Origin: Halomonas sp. 328
GTDB lineage: Bacteria; Pseudomonadota; Gammaproteobacteria; Pseudomonadales; Halomonadaceae
Length of the DNA stretch: 64,000 nucleotides
Reading direction: 5' to 3'
NCBI RefSeq assembly: GCF_015645095.1
Contig: NZ_JADOTW010000018.1
Span: forward strand, 25,921-89,920
Part shown: in pieces, positions 26,138 to 34,306 of the stretch
Numbering within the stretch: position 1 is the first letter of the stretch
Layout: each line of letters starts with the position of its first letter
Made by a program: the position numbers and the translations under genes
Notes under the pieces: model-generated
The model's input: the letters and a program-made list of their open reading frames with translations, nothing else
Databases searched by the model: none
What the model was told of the DNA's origin: nothing

Positions 26138-26149
26138 TCAAACGTTTAA
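26138..26149. promoter_or_regulatory. AAACGTTT palindrome upstream of the TAXI operon
   Basis: TCAAACGTTTAA contains a perfect 8-bp palindrome and resembles the pseudomonad FruR/Cra site (TTAAACGTTTCA). It lies in an AT-rich patch about 210 nt upstream of the TAXI binding-protein gene and 70 nt after kamA. The FruR sites beside fruR in this window look different, so the cognate regulator is open. The rest of the 25928-26216 gap holds no gene. Confidence 0.35.
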
Positions 26150-26165
26150 CGCACGCCAGAGACAG

Positions 26166-26199
26166 CGACGCCGCCGCCGAGGTCACGGCGGCGGCGTCG
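26166..26199 (-). terminator. Long GC hairpin after kamA
   Basis: A 14-bp perfect stem (CGACGCCGCCGCCG / CGGCGGCGGCGTCG) with a 6-nt loop lies 17 nt after the kamA stop. No T-run follows on the minus strand. It is probably a transcript-end structure. Confidence 0.6.
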
Positions 26200-26216
26200 A
26201 CGAACAGCTACCGGAT

Positions 26217-27605
26217 TCAGCCGGCCTTGGTAATCAGCGCCTGCTTCTCGTCCTTCATGGCGGCGAACTCGGCCTCGAAGAAGAACTCGCGCTCGCCGAG
26301 GGCGGGCTCCAGGTGGTTGAGCCAGGTGGCGGTCTCGTCGTACTTGGCGAAGAAGGGCCGCTGCACCCAGTCGCTGTCGCGGCCCTGGATAAAGCGCAGC
26401 ACGAAGACCTTCTCGCCCTGGATTTCCGTCACCCCCTGGATCTCCACCTTGCCCGGGTCGGCGGACATCGACGGCCCCCGGGCGGTACGCGCCAGGCCCG
26501 GCACCGTTTTGATGGCCTCGCGGTAGATCTCCCAGGCGCGCACCAGCGGCACCTCGAAGTAGTGGCGGGCACCGGTGTCACGCTCGACGAACAGATAGTA
26601 GGGGATCATCCCCAGGCGCACCTGGGTGGTCCACATCCGGGCCCACTGATCGGCATCGTCGTTGATGTGCTTGAGCAGCGGCGCCTGGGTGCGAATCTCC
26701 GCCCCGGTGGCGCGGATACGGCGGATCGCCTCACGGCAGATGGGGGTCTCCATCTCCTTCCAGTGGTTGAAGTGCGCCATGAAGGCGACGTGCTTGCCGG
26801 CCGCCGTCAGCTCGCGAAAGAGCTCGAGGATCTCCTCGGCGTCCGGGTCGGTGACGAAGCGGTAGGGCCAGAAGGTCAGGCTCTTGGAGCCGATGCGGAT
26901 ATCCTGGACATGGTCCAGCTCCGGGGCCATCAGCCCCTCCAGGTACATCCGCAGATGCTTGGCCTTCATCACCATGGGATCACCGCCGGTCATCAGCAGG
27001 TCGGTGACCTCGGTGTGCTCGGCCAGGTAGCGATGCAGGGAGCCGGCGTCGCTTGCGGCGAACTTGAGGTCCTTGTCGCCGACGAACTGCGCCCAGCGGA
27101 AGCAGAAGGTGCAGTAGCTGTGGCACACCTGCCCCTGGCTGGGAAAGAACAGCACCGTCTCGCGATACTTGTGCTGCATGCCGGGCAGCGGCTCGCCATC
27201 CAGCAGCGGCAGGTTGAGGTCCATCTGCCCCGCCGGGTGAGGGTTCAGCTCGCCACGAATGCGCTCCACCACCGGCTTGAGCTCGTCGGCGGGGGCGTCG
27301 CGGCGCACCAGGGCGGCGACCTCGTCGAAGTGCTCGGGGCGCAGCATGCCGCGCTGGGGGAAGGTGAGCTGGAAGACCGGATCATTGGGCACGGCGTCCC
27401 AGTCGATCAGCTCGTCGATCACGTATTCGTTGACCCGGAACGGCAATACCTGGCTGACCACCTTCATCTCGAAGCGCAGCGTCTCGGGCAGTGCCTGGAT
27501 CGCCGTGATCTTGTCCAGCTGACGGTGGGTATAGACCTTGAACTGGCGGGCCTCGAAGGCCTCGGCCTCGGGGCTGCCGAGCTCGATGTTCACTCGCTGG
27601 TTCAT
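26217..27605 (-). CDS. KamA-family radical SAM aminomutase-like protein, specificity unclear
   Basis: The 462-residue cytoplasmic enzyme carries the radical-SAM cluster CHSYCTFCFR (C161, C165, C168) and TGGDP (206-210). These place it in the lysine 2,3-aminomutase family, which shifts amino groups with SAM and PLP. A candidate PLP lysine is K386 in SADPGKVEI, but the usual Gly-rich GGGGK loop and the CDLS substrate Asp region of lysine mutase are replaced (VERDTGARHYFEVP). The substrate may not be lysine. Start 27605 has GAGGAGATGGC upstream. No partner acetyltransferase for beta-lysine osmolyte synthesis is adjacent. The family is sure; the reaction is not. Confidence 0.82.
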   Translation of the reverse strand: MNQRVNIELGSPEAEAFEARQFKVYTHRQLDKITAIQALPETLRFEMKVVSQVLPFRVNEYVIDELIDWDAVPNDPVFQLTFPQRGMLRPEHFDEVAALVRRDAPADELKPVVERIRGELNPHPAGQMDLNLPLLDGEPLPGMQHKYRETVLFFPSQGQVCHSYCTFCFRWAQFVGDKDLKFAASDAGSLHRYLAEHTEVTDLLMTGGDPMVMKAKHLRMYLEGLMAPELDHVQDIRIGSKSLTFWPYRFVTDPDAEEILELFRELTAAGKHVAFMAHFNHWKEMETPICREAIRRIRATGAEIRTQAPLLKHINDDADQWARMWTTQVRLGMIPYYLFVERDTGARHYFEVPLVRAWEIYREAIKTVPGLARTARGPSMSADPGKVEIQGVTEIQGEKVFVLRFIQGRDSDWVQRPFFAKYDETATWLNHLEPALGEREFFFEAEFAAMKDEKQALITKAG

Positions 27606-27738
27606 GCCATCTCCTCTTTGTCTATCACGGCCGGACCGCCTCGCCGCAGGCGCGGGGCGGCCGTCTCGCCTCATGCAGGGGAGGCAGACAGGCCATGGTG
27701 TCTTAGGGGAGGGCTATTGATACAGGCTTGGGAAAGGG

Positions 27739-27766
27739 GTTGCAAATTTCCGCATCATTTTGCAAC
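27739..27766. promoter_or_regulatory. Inverted repeat upstream of kamA
   Basis: GTTGCAAA (27739-27746) and TTTGCAAC (27759-27766) form a perfect 8-bp inverted repeat separated by 12 nt. It lies about 134 nt upstream of the kamA-like gene in an AT-richer segment, a typical place for an operator. The regulator is unknown. Confidence 0.45.
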
Positions 27767-27804
27767 AAATGTCACGCATTAGCGGCCTTTTCGCCACACT
27801 TCGT

Positions 27805-28041
27805 TCATCGGCTCGGGTGGCGGATCAACTTGGCGGCGAGGCGCTGCAGGCGGGGCGCACCGACCAGGATCAGCGAGAAGGCGATGGGCCAGGCGATATA
27901 GAAGGCACGCCACCAGCGCCCCAGGAAGCCGTCGGCCAGGCCGGTATTGACCCAGGTGATCAGGAAGGTCATCAGGGTGACCATATAGAGCGACATCAGC
28001 ACCGAGAAGACCAGGGGGGCATAGCGGGGCGGGAACAGCAT
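27805..28041 (-). CDS. Small DUF2798 membrane protein
   Basis: The 78-residue protein has two membrane helices (about 9-31 VFSVLMSLYMVTLMTFLITWV, and 43-65 AFYIAWPIAFSLILVGAP) and a basic C terminus (LAAKLIRHPSR), the DUF2798 pattern. GGAG lies eight nt before the start. It is divergent from the macro-domain gene and has no known function. Coding bias fits its neighbours. Confidence 0.78.
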   Translation of the reverse strand: MLFPPRYAPLVFSVLMSLYMVTLMTFLITWVNTGLADGFLGRWWRAFYIAWPIAFSLILVGAPRLQRLAAKLIRHPSR

Positions 28042-28169
28042 TCGGCGTCTCCATGATCGTTATCGGGCTCATTATTAGACCAGAAGCCTTGCCGCCTGAA
28101 CAGCTGCCTTGCGCCGGATCGAGGAGGCACACCACACTGTATCGAGTGGTCAATGTGATCGGGGGCTCC

Positions 28170-28691
28170 ATGCTGAAGATCGAGTGCCGCCAGGGCGATA
28201 TTACCCGGCAAACCGACGTGGCGGCGGTGGTCAACGCCGCCAATGCCCAGTTGCGTCCCGGCGGCGGCGTGGCCGGCGCCCTGCATCGCGCCGCCGGCCC
28301 CGAGCTGGAGGCGGCCTGCCGCCCCCTGGCACCGATCCAGCCCGGCCAGGCGGTGATCACCCCTGCCTTCGGTCTGCCCAATCGTCATGTGATCCACTGC
28401 CTGGGCCCGGTCTACGGGGTCGACGAACCCTCCGACGAGCTGCTGGCGGCCTGCTACCGAAACGCCATGGCGCTGGCCGAGGCCCAGCGCCTCGACTCCC
28501 TGGCCTTCCCCGCCCTCTCCACCGGCGCCTTCGGCTACCCCATGGCGGAGGCCGCCCGTATCGCCCTGAGCACGGTCAGGGAGAGCGGGCGCCATGGCGA
28601 GCACCTTGGCCTGGTCCGCTTCGTGCTCTTCGACGCCGCGGCCGCCGAGCTCCACCGGCAAGTGCTGGATACCCTGCAAGCCGGGCAATAG
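28170..28691 (+). CDS. Macro-domain protein (O-acetyl-ADP-ribose deacetylase type)
   Basis: The 173-residue protein is a single macro domain that binds ADP-ribose. Motifs: VVNAANAQLRPGGGVAGALHRAAG (residues about 20-43; catalytic-type Asn/Asp region), HVIHCLGPVYG and AFPALSTGAFGYP. YmdB-type relatives remove acetyl or ADP-ribose groups and influence RNase III. Start 28170 is chosen because the conserved fold starts with MLKIECRQGDIT; an upstream in-frame ATG at 28053 has no ribosome site. The gene stands alone. The substrate in vivo is inferred from family only. Confidence 0.88.
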   Translation: MLKIECRQGDITRQTDVAAVVNAANAQLRPGGGVAGALHRAAGPELEAACRPLAPIQPGQAVITPAFGLPNRHVIHCLGPVYGVDEPSDELLAACYRNAMALAEAQRLDSLAFPALSTGAFGYPMAEAARIALSTVRESGRHGEHLGLVRFVLFDAAAAELHRQVLDTLQAGQ

Positions 28692-28715
28692 CCCCCCTGC
28701 CCTCCTGGCCCACGC

Positions 28716-30023
28716 TCAACCCACGTTGTAACCGAGTACCCGCGGTAGCCAGAGGGCGATCTCCGGGAACACGGCCACCAAGGCCAGGGCCCCGGCCATG
28801 GCCACCACGAAGAGCAGCGCCCAGCCGACCGTCTGCTCCAGGCGGATCCTGGCCACCTCGGTGGTCACCATCAGGTTCACCGCCACCGGCGGGGTGAACT
28901 GGCCGATGGCGATATTCATCGCCAGCAGGATCCCGAACCATACCGGATTCCATTCGAAATGCTGCATCACCGGAATCAGAATCGGCATCAGGATCAGGTA
29001 GATGGAGATGGCATCCAGCAGCATGCCGGCGGCCAGCACCGCCAGCATGATCAGGATCAGCAACAGTACCCCGTTGTCGGTGAGGGCGATGATCCACTCG
29101 GCCAGGCCACGGAAGGTACCAAGCATGGTGCCGGCCCAGGCGAAGATGCCGGCGAGCGCGATGATCAGCATCACCACCCCGGAGATCACCGCCGCCTCGC
29201 CGAACAGCGCCCAGAGGTCGCGCCAGCCGATCTCGCGGGTCACGAAGAGGCCGATGATGACCCCATAGGCCACCGCCACCACGGCGGCCTCGGTGGGGGT
29301 GAAGAGCCCGGAGCGCAGCCCGCCGAGGATCAATACCGGGGCAAACAGCGCCGGCAGGGCCTGCTTGAAGGTCTCGCCCACCTTGAGGCGTTCGGCGCCC
29401 TCCACCGGCGTCCCGCCTTCCCAACCATGGCGTTTCGAGACGATCAGCGCCGGCACCAGCAGCGCCAGGCCGGCGAGGATGCCGGGGAAGAGCCCGGCGG
29501 CGAAGAGCGCGCGCAGGTCGACCCCGGGCACCACGATGGAGTAGAGGATCAGCGCCACCGAGGGCGGGATCAGGATCGCCGTGGAGGCCGAGGCGGCGAT
29601 CAGGGTGGCCGAGAAGGGCTTGGGGTAGCCCGCCTTGGTCATGCTCGGCAGCATCACCATGGCCACCGCGGCGGCGTCCGCCGGCCCCGAGCCGCTCATG
29701 CCGCCCATGATCATGCACACCAGCACCGCCACCAGGGCCAGGCCGCCGTGGCGCGGGCCGATCAGCGCCTGGGCGAAGCGCACCAGGCGCAGCGCCACCC
29801 CGGAGCGCTCGAAGATCAGGCCGGTGAGGATAAACAGCGGGATGGCGATCAGCGGGTACTTGGCGATGCTGTTGTAGGTGTTGGTGCCGAGGGTCGCCAG
29901 CATCATGGGCGGCAGGCCGGCCAGGATACCCACGGCGCCGGCCAGGCCCAGAGAGAAGGCCACCGGCACCCCGGCGATCAAGAGGCCGGCGAAGGCCAGC
30001 AGCATCCAGAGGTCAGGACTCAT
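28716..30023 (-). CDS. dctM: TRAP transporter large permease subunit
   Basis: The 435-residue inner-membrane protein has about 12 helices. DctM motifs include GGMSGSGPADAAAVAMVMLPSM and SASTAILIPPSVALILYS, plus the C-terminal FTPPVAVNLMVT. It forms the ion-coupled channel for the DctP-type binding protein. The start overlaps the dctQ stop by 11 nt. It is the last gene of the DctPQM operon. Substrate is unassigned; DctP relatives carry C4-dicarboxylates, sugar acids or ectoine. Confidence 0.93.
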   Translation of the reverse strand: MSPDLWMLLAFAGLLIAGVPVAFSLGLAGAVGILAGLPPMMLATLGTNTYNSIAKYPLIAIPLFILTGLIFERSGVALRLVRFAQALIGPRHGGLALVAVLVCMIMGGMSGSGPADAAAVAMVMLPSMTKAGYPKPFSATLIAASASTAILIPPSVALILYSIVVPGVDLRALFAAGLFPGILAGLALLVPALIVSKRHGWEGGTPVEGAERLKVGETFKQALPALFAPVLILGGLRSGLFTPTEAAVVAVAYGVIIGLFVTREIGWRDLWALFGEAAVISGVVMLIIALAGIFAWAGTMLGTFRGLAEWIIALTDNGVLLLILIMLAVLAAGMLLDAISIYLILMPILIPVMQHFEWNPVWFGILLAMNIAIGQFTPPVAVNLMVTTEVARIRLEQTVGWALLFVVAMAGALALVAVFPEIALWLPRVLGYNVG

Positions 30024-30492
30024 CGTCGAGCCTCCCGCGCAACCGGTCCCGGGTCTGCTGGGTCTGACGGATCAGCATCGCTCCCGAGAGCAGCGGCAGC
30101 CAGACGATGTACCACCACTGGGGCAGGCCGAGCCCCGGCGAGAGCGACTGCCACTGGTACTCCTGCCAGGCGAGCTTGGCGCCGAACCAGGTGATCAGGC
30201 CCAGCACGATCATGCCGCAGGCCCACTGGAAGAGGATCAGCGCCTTGCGCGGCGCCGAGGGCAGGGCGCGCTCCAGCAGGCCGATACGAATATGGCCATT
30301 GCGGCGCAGGGCCACGGCGGCGCCGGCGAAGGTCAGCACCACCAGCAGGAACACCGAGAACTCCTCGGTAAAGGCCAGCGAGCCCCCGGTGAGGTAGCGG
30401 GTCACCACATTGGCGAGGCTGATCACGGCGATGATCACCAGGGCCAGGGAGGCCAACCAGCGCTCCGGCCGGGCATCGGGAAAGGGTTTCAT
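30013..30492 (-). CDS. dctQ: TRAP transporter small permease subunit
   Basis: The 159-residue DctQ protein has four helices (WLASLALVIIAVISLANVVTRY, FSVFLLVVLTFAGAAVALR, ALILFQWACGMIVLGLITWF, WWYIVWLPLLSGAMLI). RRNGHIRIGLLE is the usual loop after helix 2. Start 30492 follows CGAGGTCGAC; the longer open frame overlaps the binding-protein gene antisense region and is not credible. It sits between dctP and dctM. Confidence 0.9.
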   Translation of the reverse strand: MKPFPDARPERWLASLALVIIAVISLANVVTRYLTGGSLAFTEEFSVFLLVVLTFAGAAVALRRNGHIRIGLLERALPSAPRKALILFQWACGMIVLGLITWFGAKLAWQEYQWQSLSPGLGLPQWWYIVWLPLLSGAMLIRQTQQTRDRLRGRLDDES

Positions 30493-30510
30493 GTCGACCT
30501 CGTGAAATGA

Positions 30511-30536
30511 CGTCGCCCCCGGGAACGGGGGCGACG
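30511..30536 (-). terminator. Attenuating hairpin between dctP and dctQ
   Basis: A 10-bp perfect stem (CGTCGCCCCC / GGGGGCGACG) with a GGGAAC loop lies between the dctP stop and the dctQ start, without a T-run. It is probably an mRNA 3' stabiliser or partial terminator that allows more binding protein than permease. Confidence 0.6.
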
Positions 30537-30556
30537 AGAGGGGCCAGCGCCGGGAC

Positions 30557-31567
30557 TCAGCGCGCCTCGATGGCCTCGCGAGCCGCCTCGACCAGGGCCT
30601 CGCCGATACGCGGCGCCCACTTGTCGTGGACCTCGGCGGTAGCCTCGACGAAGGCCTGGTACTGATCGTCGGAGAGCTCGGCAACATTCACGCCACGCTC
30701 CTGGATCGCGGCCAGGCGCTCGGTCTCCTGCTCGCGGGTCATGGCGATCTCCCACTGGCCGGCATCCAGGGCCGCCTCGCGCAGGATCTCGCGATCCGCC
30801 TCGTCCAGCGACAGCCACACCTGGCGATTGACGGCGAAGATCAGCGGGTCGTTCATGTAGTTCCACAGGGTCAGGTGTTCCTGGCCCACCTGATCAATGC
30901 GCGCCACATCGAACACCGACAGCGGGTTCTCCTGGCCATCCACCGCGCCGGTGGTCAGCGCCGGCTGGGCATCGGTCCAGCTCATCTGGGTGGGGTCGGC
31001 GCCCAGGGCGGTGAAGGTGTCCTGGAAGAGCGGCGAGCCCACCACGCGGATCTTCAGGCCCTCCAGGTCGCCGGGCTCGGTGACCGGGCCCCGGGAGTTG
31101 GAGAGCTGGCGGAAGCCGTTCTCGCCCCAGGCCAGGGGGATGACGTCCCGGGACTCGATGGCCGCGAAGATCGTCTCGCCGGCCTCGCCACCGGTCACCG
31201 CATCCACGGCGGCCTCGTCGGGCAGCAGGAAGGGCAGCGAGAAGAGATTGAGCTCCGGCACCTGGGGCGACCAGTTGATGGTGGAGCCCACGGCGGCATC
31301 GATCAGCCCGGAACGCATGGCGGAGAACTCGCGGGTCTGGTCGCCGGCCACCAGCTGCGCATTGGGGTAGACGCGCATGGTGATGCGCCCCTCGCTGCGC
31401 TCCTCGACCAGCTCGGCCCACTTCTCGGCGGCCTGGCCCCAGGGGAAGGCGTCGGAAAGCACGGTGGAGATGGAGAGCTCGCGGGCCTGGGCGGAAAGCG
31501 AGGCACCGAGCAGGGCGGCGCCGGCCAGGACGGCGGCGAACTTGGTAAGGCGAGAAGTGGCGTGCAT
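30557..31567 (-). CDS. dctP: DctP-family TRAP solute-binding protein
   Basis: The 336-residue periplasmic protein has a signal peptide (1-28, SLSAQA). The DctP fold is shown by VLSDAFPWGQAAEKWAELVEERSEGRI, VYPNAQLVAGDQTREFSAM, LSNSRGPVTEPGDLEGLKIRV (conserved Arg near residue 174 that binds a carboxylate) and TDAQPALTTGAVDGQENP. This Arg suggests an organic-acid substrate. It is the first gene of dctPQM, with a hairpin before dctQ. ATG 31567 follows GCAAGGACACG. The exact ligand is unknown. Confidence 0.93.
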   Translation of the reverse strand: MHATSRLTKFAAVLAGAALLGASLSAQARELSISTVLSDAFPWGQAAEKWAELVEERSEGRITMRVYPNAQLVAGDQTREFSAMRSGLIDAAVGSTINWSPQVPELNLFSLPFLLPDEAAVDAVTGGEAGETIFAAIESRDVIPLAWGENGFRQLSNSRGPVTEPGDLEGLKIRVVGSPLFQDTFTALGADPTQMSWTDAQPALTTGAVDGQENPLSVFDVARIDQVGQEHLTLWNYMNDPLIFAVNRQVWLSLDEADREILREAALDAGQWEIAMTREQETERLAAIQERGVNVAELSDDQYQAFVEATAEVHDKWAPRIGEALVEAAREAIEAR

Positions 31568-31774
31568 GTCGTGTCCTTGCGGTAGCGGCTCGCCCCTGTC
31601 CCGGGACAGCCTGTTTTTTTGCTAGGGATCCCCGCCCATTGTAGGCGGCCCAACGTTGAAAGGAAGCCGGTGAGCCCCCAGGCGTTACCGACGAGTGTCG
31701 CCCCTCCCCCGTCACACCTTTCCCGCAACGGCCTGGTATCCTGGGTCCTCAATGCCTTCGTCAGGGAAGAATTC

Positions 31775-32662
31775 GTGCCACTTCGCGACCTGCTGCTGGG
31801 CCTGGCGGTCATCGCCATCTGGGCCCTGAATATCATCGTCATCAAGGTGGGGGTGGCCGAGCTGCCGCCGCTGCTGATGACCACTCTGCGCTTTATGCTG
31901 GTAGCGGCACTGCTGGTGCCCTTCCATCCGGTGGCGCGCCATCAGTTGCCCTTCCTGGCGCTGCTCTCGGTGACCTTCGGCAGCCTGCACTTCGCCCTGC
32001 TGTTTATCGGCCTGGGGCAGGCCGAGGCAGGCACCGGGGCCCTGCTGGTGCAGATGGGCACCCCCTTCGCCACCCTGCTGGCGGTGATCTTCCTGAAGGA
32101 GCGCCTGGGTCCGCGGCGCCTGGCGGGGCTGGCGCTCTCCTTCGCCGGGGTGGTGGTACTGGCCGGCGGCCCCACCCTGCCCTCGCCCCTGCCGCTGACC
32201 ATCCTGCTGCTCAGCGCCCTCGGCTGGGCCATCTCCCAGTTGCTGATCAAGCAGGGACCCAATGTACCGCCCCTGGCCCTGGCCGGCTGGGTGGCGCTGT
32301 TCGCCATTCCCCAGGTGGCCCTGGGCTCCTGGCTCTTCGAAAGCGATCACCTCACGGCGCTGCGGGAGACCGGCTGGGCGGGCTGGGGCGCGGTCCTCTA
32401 CACCGCGGTGATGTCTTCCATCGTCGCCTATGGGCTCTGGTACGGGCTGCTGCGCCGCCACCCGGTGAACCGGGTGGTGCCGCTGACCCTGCTGGTGCCG
32501 GTGGTGGCGGTCTTCCTGGGCGTCTGGCTGCTGGGCGATGGCCTGGGCATCCACAAGCTCGCCGGTGGTGGCCTGGTGGTCGCGGGTATCGCCCTGATCG
32601 TGCTGAAATTCGGCACCGGCAAGAAGAAGATCCCTCCCCGCCGGCTAGGCCGGGCCGATTAA
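31775..32662 (+). CDS. EamA/DMT-family exporter
   Basis: The 295-residue inner-membrane protein has about ten helices in two EamA repeats (ALNIIVIKVGVAELPPLLMTTLRFML; LPLTILLLSALGWAISQLLIKQG). EamA proteins export amino acids or metabolites such as cysteine, threonine or nucleosides. A GTG start at 31775 is preferred because AGGGAAGA lies six nt before it and it begins the hydrophobic core. An ATG-type open frame begins 52 codons earlier without support. It overlaps the convergent DUF192 gene by 4 nt. The substrate is not assigned. Confidence 0.85.
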   Translation: MPLRDLLLGLAVIAIWALNIIVIKVGVAELPPLLMTTLRFMLVAALLVPFHPVARHQLPFLALLSVTFGSLHFALLFIGLGQAEAGTGALLVQMGTPFATLLAVIFLKERLGPRRLAGLALSFAGVVVLAGGPTLPSPLPLTILLLSALGWAISQLLIKQGPNVPPLALAGWVALFAIPQVALGSWLFESDHLTALRETGWAGWGAVLYTAVMSSIVAYGLWYGLLRRHPVNRVVPLTLLVPVVAVFLGVWLLGDGLGIHKLAGGGLVVAGIALIVLKFGTGKKKIPPRRLGRAD

Positions 32663-33186
32663 CCCTCGACGCTACAGCTGGCGGCGGCGCCGGGCCAACT
32701 GACGCAGTCACCGATGCCGATGTCCCTATCGGCGAAGTAGCCGGCATTGACCTCCAGGGCGGCGCGGTAGGCCACCCCGGCCGGGTAGGCGCGGCACTGC
32801 CCGGGGTCGTCGCTATGGCAGGGGGTCATGGTGTGGATGGCGGCGATACGCCCGGCGGCATCGATAAAGGCAATATCCAGGGGAATCCGCGTGCGATACA
32901 TCCAGAAGCCGCTCTCCGGAGGCTGCAGGCCGTCGTAGAGAAACAGCATGCCGGACTCGGCCTCCAGGTGATCGCGCTCCATCAGGCCGCGGCGCCGCTG
33001 GGCCGGGGTCTCGGCCAGCTCCACTTCGAGCCGCCGAGGCCCCTCGGCGGCGTGAATCGCCAGGGTGGCCCGGGCCAAGCCCCCCGGCGCTTCGTCGGCC
33101 CGGGCGACGGGCAAGAGGGCCGGCATCGCGCCCAGGGCTGGCAGCAACGCCAGCCCCTTGATTACCTCACGACGGTTCGTCGTCAT
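32659..33186 (-). CDS. Exported DUF192 protein
   Basis: The 175-residue protein has a Tat-like signal (RREVIKGLALLPALGAMPALL). A DUF192 domain (about 40-165) is shown by VELAETPAQRRRGLMERDHLEAE, GMLFLYDGLQPPESGFWMYRTRIPLDIAFID and CRAYPAGVAYRAALEVNAG. DUF192 proteins are small periplasmic folds of uncertain function. It follows modC with a 20-nt overlap, so it is transcribed and probably translated with the molybdate transporter. Two Cys near the C terminus (CVSWP, ASCSVEG) could form a disulfide. Confidence 0.85.
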   Translation of the reverse strand: MTTNRREVIKGLALLPALGAMPALLPVARADEAPGGLARATLAIHAAEGPRRLEVELAETPAQRRRGLMERDHLEAESGMLFLYDGLQPPESGFWMYRTRIPLDIAFIDAAGRIAAIHTMTPCHSDDPGQCRAYPAGVAYRAALEVNAGYFADRDIGIGDCVSWPGAAASCSVEG

Positions 33187-34306
33187 CCTGCTCTCCTTGT
33201 AGTGGCCCCGAGCGGGGCATCAGGTGGAGGCCCGCCGCCAGCAGCGACACCGTCACCGCCTCACCCCGGGCCAGGCCGTTGCGCCGCGCCGCATGGGTGG
33301 CGATCTCGAAACGCAGGCTGTCGTCGGTATGCGGGAAACTCAGGGTGATCAGGGTGATCCCCCCCAGCACCACCATCTCGCTGACGGTGCCACTCACCGG
33401 GTTCTCCCGCTCGCCCCGGGAGGGGCGGTCGCGGCGATGCAGCAGCACATCCGAGGGGGGAATATACCAGTGAACGGGGCCGCGTACCGCCGGCGGCGTG
33501 GCCAGGCGCAGCCGGTGCGGTCCCCACTGCAGGCAGGTGTCGTCCCCCGCTCCGCGAATCTCGCCTTCGAAGACATTGTGCTTGTCGAGCAGCCGCGCCA
33601 CCTGCGGCGAGGCCGGCCGGCGAAAGAGCCGCTCCGGCGAGGCGGCTTGCAGGCTACGGCCGTTATGCAGCACGCAGAGGCGATCGGCCAGGGCCGCGGC
33701 CTCGTCCAGGTCGTGGGTCACCAGCAGGATGGGAATCTCGATGGACTCCCGCAGCAGGGCCAGCTCACGCTGCAGGCGCCGCCGGGTGACCTGATCCACC
33801 GCCGAGAAGGGCTCGTCCAGCAGCAGGGCCCGGGGCTCCCGGGCCAGGGCCCGGGCCACCGCCACCCGCTGGCGCTGGCCCCCGGAAAGCTGCGCCGGGT
33901 AGCGCCCCTCCAGCCCCGCCAGGCGCACCCGCGACAACCACTCCCGGGCCCGGGCCTCCCGCTCGTCCGCAGGGCGATGGCCCATGGCCAGCATCACGTT
34001 GTGCAGGGCACTCAGGTGCGGAAAGAGCGCATAGTCCTGGAAGACCAGGCCGATACGCCGCCGCTGGGGGCTCAGGCAGATCCCGGCGTCACTATCGAAC
34101 CAGGTCTCGCCGGCGCACTGGATGCGCCCTCCCGCCGGCCGATAGAGGCCGGCCAGGGCACGCAGCAGGGTGGTCTTGCCGCTGCCCGAGGGCCCCACCA
34201 GGGCAAGCAGTTCCCCGGGCGCACAGTGCAGCTCCACCGCCAGGGGAATGGGGGCGCGCTGGTCGAGGCGTACCCGCAGCCCGCTTTGCACCAAGGCCTC
34301 AGACAT
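33167..34306 (-). CDS. modC: Molybdate ABC transporter ATPase
   Basis: The 379-residue ATPase powers molybdate import. Walker A GPSGSGKTT, signature LSGGQRQR, Walker B ALLLDEP and switch His in LLVTHDLDEAA are present. A C-terminal TOBE/mop-like domain follows (about 240-365). Start 34306 is chosen because the gene overlaps modB by 8 nt and a ribosome site (GGAGGG) lies upstream; the 10 codons before it have no support. It overlaps DUF192 by 20 nt. Tungstate is an alternative ligand for the system. Confidence 0.92.
   Translation of the reverse strand: MSEALVQSGLRVRLDQRAPIPLAVELHCAPGELLALVGPSGSGKTTLLRALAGLYRPAGGRIQCAGETWFDSDAGICLSPQRRRIGLVFQDYALFPHLSALHNVMLAMGHRPADEREARAREWLSRVRLAGLEGRYPAQLSGGQRQRVAVARALAREPRALLLDEPFSAVDQVTRRRLQRELALLRESIEIPILLVTHDLDEAAALADRLCVLHNGRSLQAASPERLFRRPASPQVARLLDKHNVFEGEIRGAGDDTCLQWGPHRLRLATPPAVRGPVHWYIPPSDVLLHRRDRPSRGERENPVSGTVSEMVVLGGITLITLSFPHTDDSLRFEIATHAARRNGLARGEAVTVSLLAAGLHLMPRSGPLQGEQDDDEPS

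Noticed and set aside
31619..31774. N-terminal extension of the EamA gene by 52 codons
   Set aside because: The extension has no hydrophobic or conserved content and no ribosome site, while the GTG at 31775 has one.
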